DNA from: Candidatus Woesearchaeota archaeon
GTDB lineage: Archaea > Nanobdellota > Nanobdellia > Woesearchaeales > JACPBV01
Assembly: GCA_019323195.1 (NCBI GenBank)
Contig: JAHWHQ010000050.1
Location: 1-16,225, forward strand
Length of the DNA: 16,225 bases
Direction: 5' to 3'
Shown: piece after piece, positions 1 to 5,861 of the stretch
Numbering within the stretch: the stretch's first letter is position 1
How the letters are laid out: every line of letters starts with the position of its first letter
The notes under the pieces: model-generated
What the model was told of the DNA's origin: nothing
Seen by the model: only the letters and a program-made list of their open reading frames with translations
Database searches by the model: none
Program-made: the position numbers and the translations under genes

Positions 1-230
1 CATTGATTTGCGTGCAAAATAAGGCTATAACATGAAAATCTAAGCCTAATCTCAGCTAGAAAATAGCTTCTGTCAAATTAGAAATCTGATTAAAATAGTG
101 GAACAACTGTCAAACTTGGGTTATTAAGGACATAAATACTACGTGGTATGGAATGAGGGAGTTTTATATTAAGGATTGTAATGGCTATATCCTGGGATTT
201 GCAGAGAAACAAAAATGAAAAGTATACTGC
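1..230. other. Left-edge region without a supportable gene
   Basis: I see no gene here that I can defend. The only reading frames are very short or are antisense shadows of the MarC gene. Small features visible are a 5-bp stem AGCTA/TAGCT (54-58/64-68, loop GAAAA), a repeated CTGTCAAA (70-77 and 107-114) and a TATA-like TTTATATT near 163-170 on the plus strand that has no convincing gene behind it. A CAT at 1-3 could be the start codon of a leftward gene cut by the window edge, but nothing supports it. On the minus strand, T-rich runs at about 203-220 just after the marC stop could end the proline operon transcript. Confidence 0.4.
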
Positions 231-821
231 TCATATAGACCTTATAACGCTTATGACCCCTGACTTTATGAACTCAACAGAGATAGCTGCCAAGACAAGG
301 CCCATTATCCTTGAGGCTACCATGGCCCAATGGGCACCTATCAGCTTATATATCCTTCCTGAAAACATCAGTATCAGCCAGACTGACAGAAGCGCGAAAA
401 CAGCTCCAATAGAGGTAATGACAACACCAAACTCGTTCACAAGGATAAGGGTGGAGGTTATCGTTCCAGGGCCTATCAATAAAGGGGTCCCCATCGGAAC
501 AGCAGAGATGTCCCTGTGCTTATGGATTCCTGTGTGGATGTCAAGAAGGTACATTATTGCAATTATCAGCAATATTATGCCGCCGCCAATCTCAAAGCTG
601 TCCAGGCCTATGCCGAATATCTTAAAGATATAATGGCCGAAGAATAAAAACAGGAACAAAAGGATAGATGCTACAAGAAGAATCTCATTAACAATACTTT
701 TCCTTCTTCTGGTATCCATGCCTTTTGAGAGGCCTATGAAGACTGTAAGGTTGCCGATTGGGTTGATTATTACGAACAGGGTTACGAATGATTTAAGTAT
801 TTCCTGATGCATAATTGTCAT
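231..821 (-). CDS. MarC-family integral membrane protein
   Basis: Polytopic inner-membrane protein of the MarC/UPF0056 family. Its 196 residues match the usual size of about 200. About six hydrophobic segments are visible (roughly 10-30, 46-62, 66-92, 111-129, 132-153 and 168-190). Family-type motifs are NPIGNLTVF at 20-28, the PMGTPLLIGPGTI loop at 109-121 and a C-terminal RIMGLVLAAISVEFI segment at 171-185. The family was named after a supposed multiple-antibiotic-resistance link in E. coli that was later not supported, and its substrate is unknown. The start overlaps the proA stop as ATGA, so translation is probably coupled. It is the last gene of the proline operon; a role in amino-acid transport is conceivable from context but not shown. 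Met4 is an alternative start. Confidence 0.88.
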   Translation of the reverse strand: MTIMHQEILKSFVTLFVIINPIGNLTVFIGLSKGMDTRRRKSIVNEILLVASILLFLFLFFGHYIFKIFGIGLDSFEIGGGIILLIIAIMYLLDIHTGIHKHRDISAVPMGTPLLIGPGTITSTLILVNEFGVVITSIGAVFALLSVWLILMFSGRIYKLIGAHWAMVASRIMGLVLAAISVEFIKSGVISVIRSI

Positions 822-2116
822 ACTATCCTTTTATGTTTACATTTCTTTCCCTTTTCACCACTGTATTCAGCAACAATATGGCCGTTTCCTGTAAGCACAT
901 ACTTGTAGATGACAAGGCCCTCTAAGCCAACAGGGCCGCGGGCATGGATCTTGTTTGTCGAAATCCCTACCTCTGCCCCTAAGCCGTACCTATAGCCGTC
1001 GCTGAACCTTGTAGAGGCATTGCAGACAACAGAGCCTGAATCAACCAGGCTTATGAACTTCAAAACATCAGCATTATTCTCGCTGACAATAGCATCGGTG
1101 TGGCCTGAGCCGTACTTATTGATATGGGAGATAGCAGCGTCAATATCATTGACTATCTTTATAGATAATATAAGGTCGTTATACTCTGTTTTCCAGTCTT
1201 TCTCAGAGGCTGCCTTAATGCCCTTAAGGATCTTCCTTGCCTTTTCGTCCCCTCTCAGCTCTACTTTTTCTTTCTCATATGCCTCTGCAAGCCTTGGTAA
1301 AAAAACCTTTGCTATCGCCTTATGGACAAGCAGGGTTTCCATCGCATTGCAGACAGCAGGATACTGGCATTTTGCGTCAACACATACCCTTAAGGCCTTA
1401 TCAAGATCAGCATCCTTGTCAACGTAAACATGGCAGATGCCTTCTGAATGGCCCAGAACAGGTATCCTTGTATTATCCTGAATGTACTTGACAAACTTAT
1501 TAGAGCCGCGGGGTATTATTAGGTCTATGAACTCGTCCATCTTCAGGACTTCCCTAACAGCTTCCCTTGTCTCAAGCAGCTGGACAGCGTCAACAGGTAT
1601 GCCCTTGTTGTCCATTATAGAGGCCCTTATTATGTCTGACAAGGCCTTGTTGGTGTTTATGGCTTCAGAGCCGCCTTTCAGAAGAACAGCATTGCCTGAT
1701 TTTATGGCTATGGCTGATATCTGAACAACAACCTCTGGCCTGGATTCAAAGATGCAGGCTATGACGCCTATAGGAACAGATATCTTATTAAGGACCAGGC
1801 CTTTGTCAAGCTCTGTTTTCTGGAGAATCCTGCCAGAAGGATCATCTAACCTTGCGACAGATTTTACCATATCTGCCATCTCCCTTATCTTTTTATCATC
1901 AACCTTCAGCCTTTTCAGCATCACTTCAGATATCTTACCTGTATTCTGCTTTATGTCAAGCTTATTGGCCTTGATGATCCTGTTCCTGTTCATGAGGATG
2001 TCTTCAGCTAATTCGTAGAGGACGATGTTCTTAACATCAGTCTTGGCTGAGGCTAGCTTTACTGAAGCCTCTCTTGCATTCTCGCACTGCTCCAATACCT
2101 TTTCTTTTAGTGTCAT
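818..2116 (-). CDS. proA: Gamma-glutamyl phosphate reductase (glutamate-5-semialdehyde dehydrogenase)
   Basis: Cytosolic NADPH-dependent enzyme of proline synthesis that reduces gamma-glutamyl phosphate to glutamate 5-semialdehyde. The 432 residues form a complete aldehyde-dehydrogenase-fold protein. Visible landmarks are PIGV at 115-118, FESRP at 123-127, KGGSEA at 147-152, IPRGS at 201-205, GHSEGICHVYVD at 222-233 and the catalytic cysteine C256 in AVCNAMETLLV. A short basic tail (GEKGKKCKHKRIV) makes it slightly longer than the typical 415-420 residues. It starts 3 nt after the proC stop and overlaps marC by 4 nt, so the genes are surely co-transcribed. The glutamate 5-kinase gene proB, which supplies its unstable substrate, is not present in the window. 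Confidence 0.96.
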   Translation of the reverse strand: MTLKEKVLEQCENAREASVKLASAKTDVKNIVLYELAEDILMNRNRIIKANKLDIKQNTGKISEVMLKRLKVDDKKIREMADMVKSVARLDDPSGRILQKTELDKGLVLNKISVPIGVIACIFESRPEVVVQISAIAIKSGNAVLLKGGSEAINTNKALSDIIRASIMDNKGIPVDAVQLLETREAVREVLKMDEFIDLIIPRGSNKFVKYIQDNTRIPVLGHSEGICHVYVDKDADLDKALRVCVDAKCQYPAVCNAMETLLVHKAIAKVFLPRLAEAYEKEKVELRGDEKARKILKGIKAASEKDWKTEYNDLILSIKIVNDIDAAISHINKYGSGHTDAIVSENNADVLKFISLVDSGSVVCNASTRFSDGYRYGLGAEVGISTNKIHARGPVGLEGLVIYKYVLTGNGHIVAEYSGEKGKKCKHKRIV

Positions 2117-2119
2117 TTT

Positions 2120-2911
2120 CTATATATTCTTACTCAGCTCTTTGCTTCTTTCTGCTGCTCTTTTTACTGTTCTAACCAAGATATCCTTAACATCTGAATT
2201 TTCAAGAACTTCCCTTCCGGCAACAGTTGTCCCTCCAGGAGAGCTTACCATCCGGACCAGTTCATCAGGGCTCATGCCTGATTCGATAAGCAGCTTAGAG
2301 GTTCCTAAAAAGGTCTGCAGGGCAAGCTCTGATGCAATATCCCTGTTCAGGCCAGACTTAATGCCTCCTTCAATGAACCCTTCTATAAGCCTGGCAACAA
2401 AGGCAGGGCCAGAGCCGCTTAAACCTGTGACAGCATCCAACATGTCTTCTTTAAGGTAGAATGCCTTTCCTGCTGAGTTAAGGATCTCTTCAACTGTCTT
2501 AATCTCTTTATCAGTCACCTTTTTTCCAACAGCAAAACCGGCAGCCATCTCTCCCACTAAGCAGGGCGTATTAGGCATTACCCTTACAACCTTTGCTTTT
2601 TTCAGCTTTTCCTCTAATGCCTTTAACCTGACCCCTGCTGCAATAGAGATTACCAGCTTATCAGTATCCTTGATATCGTCAAGAACATCACTGATGACCT
2701 GCGGCTTTACAGCAAGGAAGATTATGTCAGAGACCTTAACAACCTTCCTGTTATCCTTAGTGACGTTAATCCCTAATTCCTTCTTAATAAAATCCAGCCT
2801 TTCTTCATTCACGTCAGAAGCGATTATGCTTTTAGCTAATTTAGCCTTTTTTACAGCTTTAGCTAAGGCAAAAGCCATATTTCCAGCTCCTATAAAACCT
2901 ATTGTTCTCAT
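2120..2911 (-). CDS. proC: Pyrroline-5-carboxylate reductase
   Basis: Catalyses the last step of proline synthesis, reduction of 1-pyrroline-5-carboxylate to L-proline with NAD(P)H. The 263 residues are typical for the family. The N-terminal Rossmann nucleotide-binding motif is GFIGAGNMAFALAKA at 5-19. It is followed by AVKPQ at 67-71, RVMPNTP at 110-116, the GLSGSGPAF helix signature at 163-171 and the SSPGGTT substrate-loop motif at 223-229. It begins only 1 nt after the stop of the upstream membrane-protein gene and ends 3 nt before proA, so the pair forms a dedicated proline module. The product of ProA cyclises spontaneously to the ProC substrate, which explains the pairing. Confidence 0.97.
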   Translation of the reverse strand: MRTIGFIGAGNMAFALAKAVKKAKLAKSIIASDVNEERLDFIKKELGINVTKDNRKVVKVSDIIFLAVKPQVISDVLDDIKDTDKLVISIAAGVRLKALEEKLKKAKVVRVMPNTPCLVGEMAAGFAVGKKVTDKEIKTVEEILNSAGKAFYLKEDMLDAVTGLSGSGPAFVARLIEGFIEGGIKSGLNRDIASELALQTFLGTSKLLIESGMSPDELVRMVSSPGGTTVAGREVLENSDVKDILVRTVKRAAERSKELSKNI

Positions 2912-2912
2912 T

Positions 2913-3209
2913 TTATTTTTTTATTTCTTTAATTTCCTTTTCCAGATGTTTCACTTCTATCTCAACTTTGGTTAATCCCTGGCCCATCCTGCCTACCCTT
3001 TTGGTTAATGTCCTAACATTATCTTTTGTATCCTTCAGAACCTGAAAGGCAGCACCTGCAGCAAACAGACCGCTGGCATAAGGGATTGCCTCTACCCATA
3101 CAGGAGAGTTTATGATGCCCACAGCTTTTAAAACAAGCCATAAGGCAATGATTATCAAGGCAAGCCAGAATATTATCTCATATATCCTTGTTTTAGTCTC
3201 TTTTCCCAT
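2913..3209 (-). CDS. Small membrane protein with C-terminal coiled coil, unknown function
   Basis: I do not recognise this 98-residue protein. It has a strong hydrophobic segment at about 11-33 (IIFWLALIIIALWLVL), a weaker one at about 41-58 rich in Ala and Gly, and a charged C-terminal helix at 60-98 with heptad-like spacing of Leu/Val/Ile, suggesting a short coiled coil on one side of the membrane. It is the first gene of the proline operon, with proC starting 1 nt after its stop codon. A TATA box lies about 29 nt upstream of the ATG, so the operon mRNA is probably leaderless. Whether it has anything to do with proline synthesis cannot be told from sequence; it could simply be a co-transcribed structural membrane protein. 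Confidence 0.75.
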   Translation of the reverse strand: MGKETKTRIYEIIFWLALIIIALWLVLKAVGIINSPVWVEAIPYASGLFAAGAAFQVLKDTKDNVRTLTKRVGRMGQGLTKVEIEVKHLEKEIKEIKK

Positions 3210-3229
3210 ACTGGACAGATATTATCCCT

Positions 3230-3246
3230 GATATTTATAAAGTTTT
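3230..3246 (-). promoter_or_regulatory. TATA/BRE promoter of the proline operon
   Basis: Read on the minus strand, the segment is CAAAACTTTATAAATAT: a purine-rich BRE-like stretch followed by TTTATAAA. The TATA centre (about 3238) is roughly 29 nt from the ATG at 3209, which places the start of transcription almost at the start codon and predicts a leaderless or nearly leaderless mRNA. No Shine-Dalgarno sequence is seen before the ATG, in agreement. Confidence 0.6.
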
Positions 3247-3248
3247 GC

Positions 3249-3264
3249 TCAAGATTTAAATAAA
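3249..3264 (+). promoter_or_regulatory. TATA promoter of the DUF4416 gene
   Basis: TCAAGATTTAAATAAA with core TTTAAATA at 3255-3262. The ATG at 3287 lies about 28 nt downstream of the box centre, so this mRNA also is predicted to start at or next to the start codon. It sits back to back with the proline-operon promoter in a 77-nt divergent intergenic region. Confidence 0.55.
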
Positions 3265-3286
3265 AAGGTGAATTACCCAAGCAGAT

Positions 3287-3763
3287 ATGCAAAACATGAT
3301 TCTAGCAGTAATGTACTCTGACAAAGGGCTTTACAATAAAGTAAAATCTATCCTTATTGGGAGATTTGGGGATATTAAAGCAGAAAGCAGTGAATACGAC
3401 TTCGACCGTTTTACACATTTTTATGAGAAGGAGATGGGGAAAAACCTGGTCAAAAGGTTTTTAGCCTTTAATCGCGATATAACCAAACAGGAGCTGGTTG
3501 GGATAAAAAAACAAACAACAGATATAGAAAAGGAATTTTCTGAAGAGGGAAAAAGAAGGATAAATCTTGACCCTGGCTATGTAAATGAAAGGGAATTGGT
3601 GTTAGCCTCCTTCAAGACAGGAACTAACTATAAAGAGGAGCTGGGAGAGGGTGTTTACGCGCATAGGGTGCTGGAATTTAAGGATGGAAAAACAGTAATG
3701 TTCTGGCATACCTTCCCTGACTACAGGGTTAAGGAGAACCAGGGGTTTTTTATTGAGAAATGA
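3287..3763 (+). CDS. DUF4416 family protein
   Basis: A 158-residue soluble protein that matches the DUF4416 pattern by eye. It has an N-terminal strand (MILAVMYSD), FGDIKAESSEYDFDRFTHFYEKEMG at about 27-51 (shown in the family as an 'S..FDFT.YYE.EMG' type motif), a helix containing IKKQTTDIEKEF at 73-84, the very conserved INLDPGYVNERELVLAS core at 92-108, and GEGVYAHRVLEF at 120-131. The molecular function of the family is unknown, and I do not assign one. The ATG at 3287 sits right at the predicted transcription start; Met4 (3296) is a possible alternative. The stop codon lies inside the 9-bp target-site duplication of the downstream MITE, so the insertion spared the reading frame exactly. 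Confidence 0.85.
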   Translation: MQNMILAVMYSDKGLYNKVKSILIGRFGDIKAESSEYDFDRFTHFYEKEMGKNLVKRFLAFNRDITKQELVGIKKQTTDIEKEFSEEGKRRINLDPGYVNERELVLASFKTGTNYKEELGEGVYAHRVLEFKDGKTVMFWHTFPDYRVKENQGFFIEK

Positions 3764-3939
3764 AGGGCTCTGTTGAAAATCTCGCTCCGCTTCGGGTTAG
3801 CAGCTTCAAAATCCTTTATGACTAATGTAATGGCTGACATCCCCCGACGGGGGCAACCCTCCTGTCAGCTTAAAGATTCCTTTAATAGGATTTTGACCTT
3901 AGGCTGCTAACCTACATTTTCAACAGAGCCGAAATGAAG
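3757..3939. mobile_element. 165-bp MITE-like palindromic element with 9-bp target-site duplication
   Basis: The element proper is 3766-3930. Its ends are a perfect 15-bp inverted repeat, GGCTCTGTTGAAAAT at 3766-3780 and ATTTTCAACAGAGCC at 3916-3930. It is flanked on both sides by the direct repeat GAAATGAAG (3757-3765 and 3931-3939), the expected footprint of transposition. Further nested inverted blocks are GGTTAGCAGC (3795-3804) with GCTGCTAACC (3903-3912), TCAAAATCCT (3806-3815) with AGGATTTTGA (3887-3896), GCTGACA (3833-3839) with TGTCAGC (3863-3869), and an inner CCCCC-GAC-GGGGG hairpin (3841-3853). It has no coding capacity, so a transposase acting in trans is implied. The end sequence is loosely reminiscent of IS6-family ends, but a 9-bp duplication is not the usual 8 bp of that family, so I leave the parent element open. 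Confidence 0.9.
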
Positions 3940-3956
3940 AAAAGATTTATATACTA
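3938..3956 (+). promoter_or_regulatory. TATA promoter of the DUF5678-protease pair
   Basis: AGAAAAGATTTATATACTA: a purine-rich BRE-like stretch followed by TTTATATA at 3947-3954. Transcription would start near 3976, giving a leader of about 40 nt before the ATG at 4018. The box begins only a few bases after the right target-site duplication of the MITE, so the insertion landed just upstream of this promoter and left it intact. Confidence 0.6.
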
Positions 3957-4017
3957 ATTTAATCATACTAATACAAGTTTAACTGAAACGAAATAAAACT
4001 ATCAAAAAGGAAAAGAT

Positions 4018-4242
4018 ATGAAAAAGAAAACAAAAGCCATAAGAGATGACCTAAATCATGAAGCGTTCTCAAGATTGGACCTAAAGAAATATTCTGGCAA
4101 GTGCATAGCTCTTGTAAATGGTAAAGTTGTAGTCAATGAAAAAGATCCAACAAAAGCTATGGAAAGGGTAGTAAGCCTTAGCCAACATAGCCAAGTAGCT
4201 TTAATTTGTGTACCTAGCTCAAAAACAACCATGTGCCTTTGA
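4018..4242 (+). CDS. DUF5678 family small protein
   Basis: A 74-residue basic protein that fits the DUF5678 pattern: a 'LKKYSGKCIALVNGKVVVNEKDP' type segment at 22-43 (written here only as the family hallmark: Gly-Lys then a hydrophobic strand, a Asn-Gly turn, a second strand and a Asp-Pro), a helix with AMERVV at 47-52, and a final strand VALICVP at 60-66. Function is unknown. Such small proteins are often found in archaea directly before a retropepsin-like gene, as here. An AAGGA at 4007-4011 about 6 nt before the ATG may act as a weak ribosome site. The stop codon overlaps or abuts the start of the next gene, so the two are probably made together. Confidence 0.75.
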   Translation: MKKKTKAIRDDLNHEAFSRLDLKKYSGKCIALVNGKVVVNEKDPTKAMERVVSLSQHSQVALICVPSSKTTMCL

Positions 4243-4700
4243 AAATGCTAGACTTTTCCCATAAAGAGCCAATTATTTTTCCATATAAAGACTGGGAGGT
4301 AAAAACAGGCAATTCTAAAGAGAAGGTTACACGCCCAATAGCCCTAGTAAGCTTAGGCTCTAAAAAGCAGATTCAAATGGCTGCTTTGATTGACACTGGT
4401 TCGGATAAGACAGTCTCTTATTTGCACCCGTTCGGCCAGATGTTGGGGGTAAATGTAAATGACTTCGAAGGAGAGCCAGACCAGATAGGTGGTTTATTCA
4501 CTAAAGGGTATGGATGGTCAAAGCATATAGAACTATGGATCGGAAGATATAGGTTAAATGTCCCTGTTTTTTGGCTGACACAAAAATATGACCCAAATGA
4601 ATGTAATTATAGCATGATTCTTGGAAGAAAAATCATTTTTGATAATTTTGATGTGGTTTTTTGCCAAAAAGAGAAGAAGGTTTATTTCTATAAGAAATGA
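4233..4700 (+). CDS. Retropepsin-like aspartyl protease family protein
   Basis: A clan-AA (retropepsin-like) aspartic protease fold. The catalytic triad motif DTGS is at 54-57 in AALIDTGSDKTV, and the usual C-terminal partner motif is ILGRKIIFDNFDVVF at 129-143 ('ILG.D.L..F.V.F' type). With one DTG motif and about 150 residues it would act as a dimer, as retropepsins do. No signal peptide or membrane segment is seen, so it should be cytosolic. The listed start is GTG and overlaps the DUF5678 gene by 10 nt; an in-frame ATG at 4245 (MLDFSHKE) starts 2 nt after the upstream stop and is perhaps the more likely start. The target is unknown; cleavage of the DUF5678 partner is a testable guess only. 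The stop codon touches the 3' end of a convergent tRNA gene. Confidence 0.82.
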   Translation: MPLKMLDFSHKEPIIFPYKDWEVKTGNSKEKVTRPIALVSLGSKKQIQMAALIDTGSDKTVSYLHPFGQMLGVNVNDFEGEPDQIGGLFTKGYGWSKHIELWIGRYRLNVPVFWLTQKYDPNECNYSMILGRKIIFDNFDVVFCQKEKKVYFYKK

Positions 4701-4773
4701 TGGGCCTACGAGGATTCGAACCCCGATTTCTTCGTCCGAAGCGAAGTGTCCTGATCCATTAGACTATAGGCCC
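4701..4773 (-). tRNA. tRNA-Arg (anticodon TCG)
   Basis: The minus strand folds into a complete cloverleaf. The acceptor stem is GGGCCTA/TAGGCCC. The D stem GTCT/GGAC has a 9-nt loop. The anticodon stem CTTCG/CGAAG holds the loop CTTCGGA, giving anticodon TCG that reads CGA and probably other CGN codons. The variable loop is 4 nt, and the T arm is CGGGG-TTCGAAT-CCTCG with one G-U pair. The discriminator base is A at 4701, and CCA is not encoded. There is no intron. The 3' end directly abuts the stop codon of the convergent protease gene. Confidence 0.96.
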
Positions 4774-4796
4774 TTAGAGGGCATTATTTTAGTGAA

Positions 4797-4809
4797 CTAT
4801 TTAAAATTA
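4797..4809 (-). promoter_or_regulatory. TATA box of tRNA-Arg
   Basis: The minus strand reads TTTTAAATA at 4806-4798, about 25-30 nt upstream of the tRNA 5' end at 4773. The box starts immediately after, and partly touches, the stop codon of the upstream prs gene (4807-4809), so the tRNA likely has its own promoter packed against prs. Confidence 0.5.
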
Positions 4810-5670
4810 CCTCAAAGAATCAGCTATAAGGCCTGAAACATCTATCCTTGCTGCCTTGTTAGGTATTGTGTTGCAGGCAACGACATTAACTTTATTTTTC
4901 CTTAATTTTTCCAGTGCGTTGTTTGCAAAGATACCATGAACGCATATTGCTGTGAATCTTTTTGCTCCCAGCTTTCTCAGGAGCTTAGCAGTCTCGATTA
5001 TTGTCCCGCCTGTAGAGATCATATCATCTACGATTATGACATTCTTATCATCAAGATCTATCTTTTTGTTCAATGTTACCCTGACATCATAAGCAGATTT
5101 CCTATGTTTTTCAAGGATAGCGCATCCACAGCCTATCCTGTCTGCCACTTTTTCTGCCCATTTATAGCTTTCCTCATCAGGGCCTATTATCAATGCGTTT
5201 CTTATTTTTTTGATATAATCAACAATAAGGGGGTTTGCTGTCAGCCTTTGCGAGCTTATCTTAAAGATGTGCTTTAATGTCTTTTCCCTGTGAAGGTGGG
5301 GGTCTATTATCATGACCTGATCAAAATCCTCGTCGATGTTTTTGGCTATTGTCCTTAAGCTGATGCATTCGCCAGGGTTAAATCTCTTGTCCTGCCTAAG
5401 GTAAGGGAAATAGGGCGCTACAAGGATGATCTTCCTCGCACCTAGATCCCTTGCAGTCTCTGCTGCAAATAATGCCTCAATAATACAATCATTTACATTC
5501 CCATAGAAAGACTGGACTAAGACAACTTTCTTGTTTTTAAGGTTTGTCCTGAACCTTAGCTTTATCTCAGAATCAGGGAAATGGGTCACCTCCAGTTCTG
5601 AATAAGGCTGTTTCAGCTTTTTTGCTATTTTTCTGGCCAGATGCAGGCCGTGAGAGCATGCTATTATCAT
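4807..5670 (-). CDS. prs: Ribose-phosphate pyrophosphokinase (PRPP synthetase)
   Basis: Makes phosphoribosyl pyrophosphate from ribose 5-phosphate and ATP, the entry point to purine, pyrimidine, histidine and related synthesis. The protein is cytosolic. The 287 residues fit the shorter archaeal type, compared with about 310 or more in bacteria. Visible motifs are FPDSE at 31-35, the ATP-loop type sequence FPYLRQDKRFNPGE at 88-101, the metal- and PRPP-site IIDPHLH at 121-127, the flexible-loop region with EKHR at 187-190, and the PRPP-binding loop VIIVDDMISTGGT at 211-223. It is monocistronic, with its own TATA box upstream, and is followed by the tRNA-Arg on the same strand. Confidence 0.95.
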   Translation of the reverse strand: MIIACSHGLHLARKIAKKLKQPYSELEVTHFPDSEIKLRFRTNLKNKKVVLVQSFYGNVNDCIIEALFAAETARDLGARKIILVAPYFPYLRQDKRFNPGECISLRTIAKNIDEDFDQVMIIDPHLHREKTLKHIFKISSQRLTANPLIVDYIKKIRNALIIGPDEESYKWAEKVADRIGCGCAILEKHRKSAYDVRVTLNKKIDLDDKNVIIVDDMISTGGTIIETAKLLRKLGAKRFTAICVHGIFANNALEKLRKNKVNVVACNTIPNKAARIDVSGLIADSLR

Positions 5671-5701
5671 TTTGGGTAAGAGTTATTACCTAGGGACATA
5701 T

Positions 5702-5714
5702 AGTATATAAATCT
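5702..5714 (-). promoter_or_regulatory. TATA box of prs
   Basis: The minus strand reads GATTTATATACTA with core TTTATATA. It is about 38 nt from the prs ATG, so the leader would be roughly 10-15 nt. A second AT-rich candidate (TTATATAA, and the 12-bp palindrome AATTATATAATT at 5758-5769) lies further upstream and could serve either direction. Confidence 0.5.
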
Positions 5715-5783
5715 GCCGTTAAAAGATTCAATAGGACAATAACCCCCTTATTATATAAATTATATAATTATTACTACTGGGGA

Positions 5784-5805
5784 AACCGAAAAATAGTTAA
5801 ATAAG
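5784..5805 (+). promoter_or_regulatory. BRE/TATA promoter of the surface-protein cluster
   Basis: ACCGAAAAATAGTTAAATAAG: a CCGAAAA BRE-like element (5787-5793) followed by a TAGTTAAATA box ending near 5803. Transcription would start around 5826-5830, leaving a leader of about 35 nt that contains a Shine-Dalgarno site. This is the only good promoter I see upstream of the five-gene run that extends to 15386. Confidence 0.5.
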
Positions 5806-5861
5806 CGTTACCTTCTAGTAGTTAGGTGAGATAATAGTATAAACCTTAGGGGGTGTTGTTT

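Noticed and set aside
181..633. Open frame of 150 codons on the plus strand with a TATA-like box upstream
   Set aside because: It is antisense to the MarC-family gene, its translation shows no family features, and MarC on the other strand has clear membrane segments and motifs.
3766..3930. Palindromic element considered as a structured ncRNA or a simple terminator
   Set aside because: The exact 9-bp direct repeats at both ends and perfect terminal inverted repeats are better explained by transposition; it may still act as a terminator secondarily.
5740..5770. AT-rich palindrome AATTATATAATT with flanking CCCCC and GGGG considered as an operator or replication origin element
   Set aside because: Such AT-rich symmetry is expected in a divergent promoter region; no repeated copies or associated replication gene are present.
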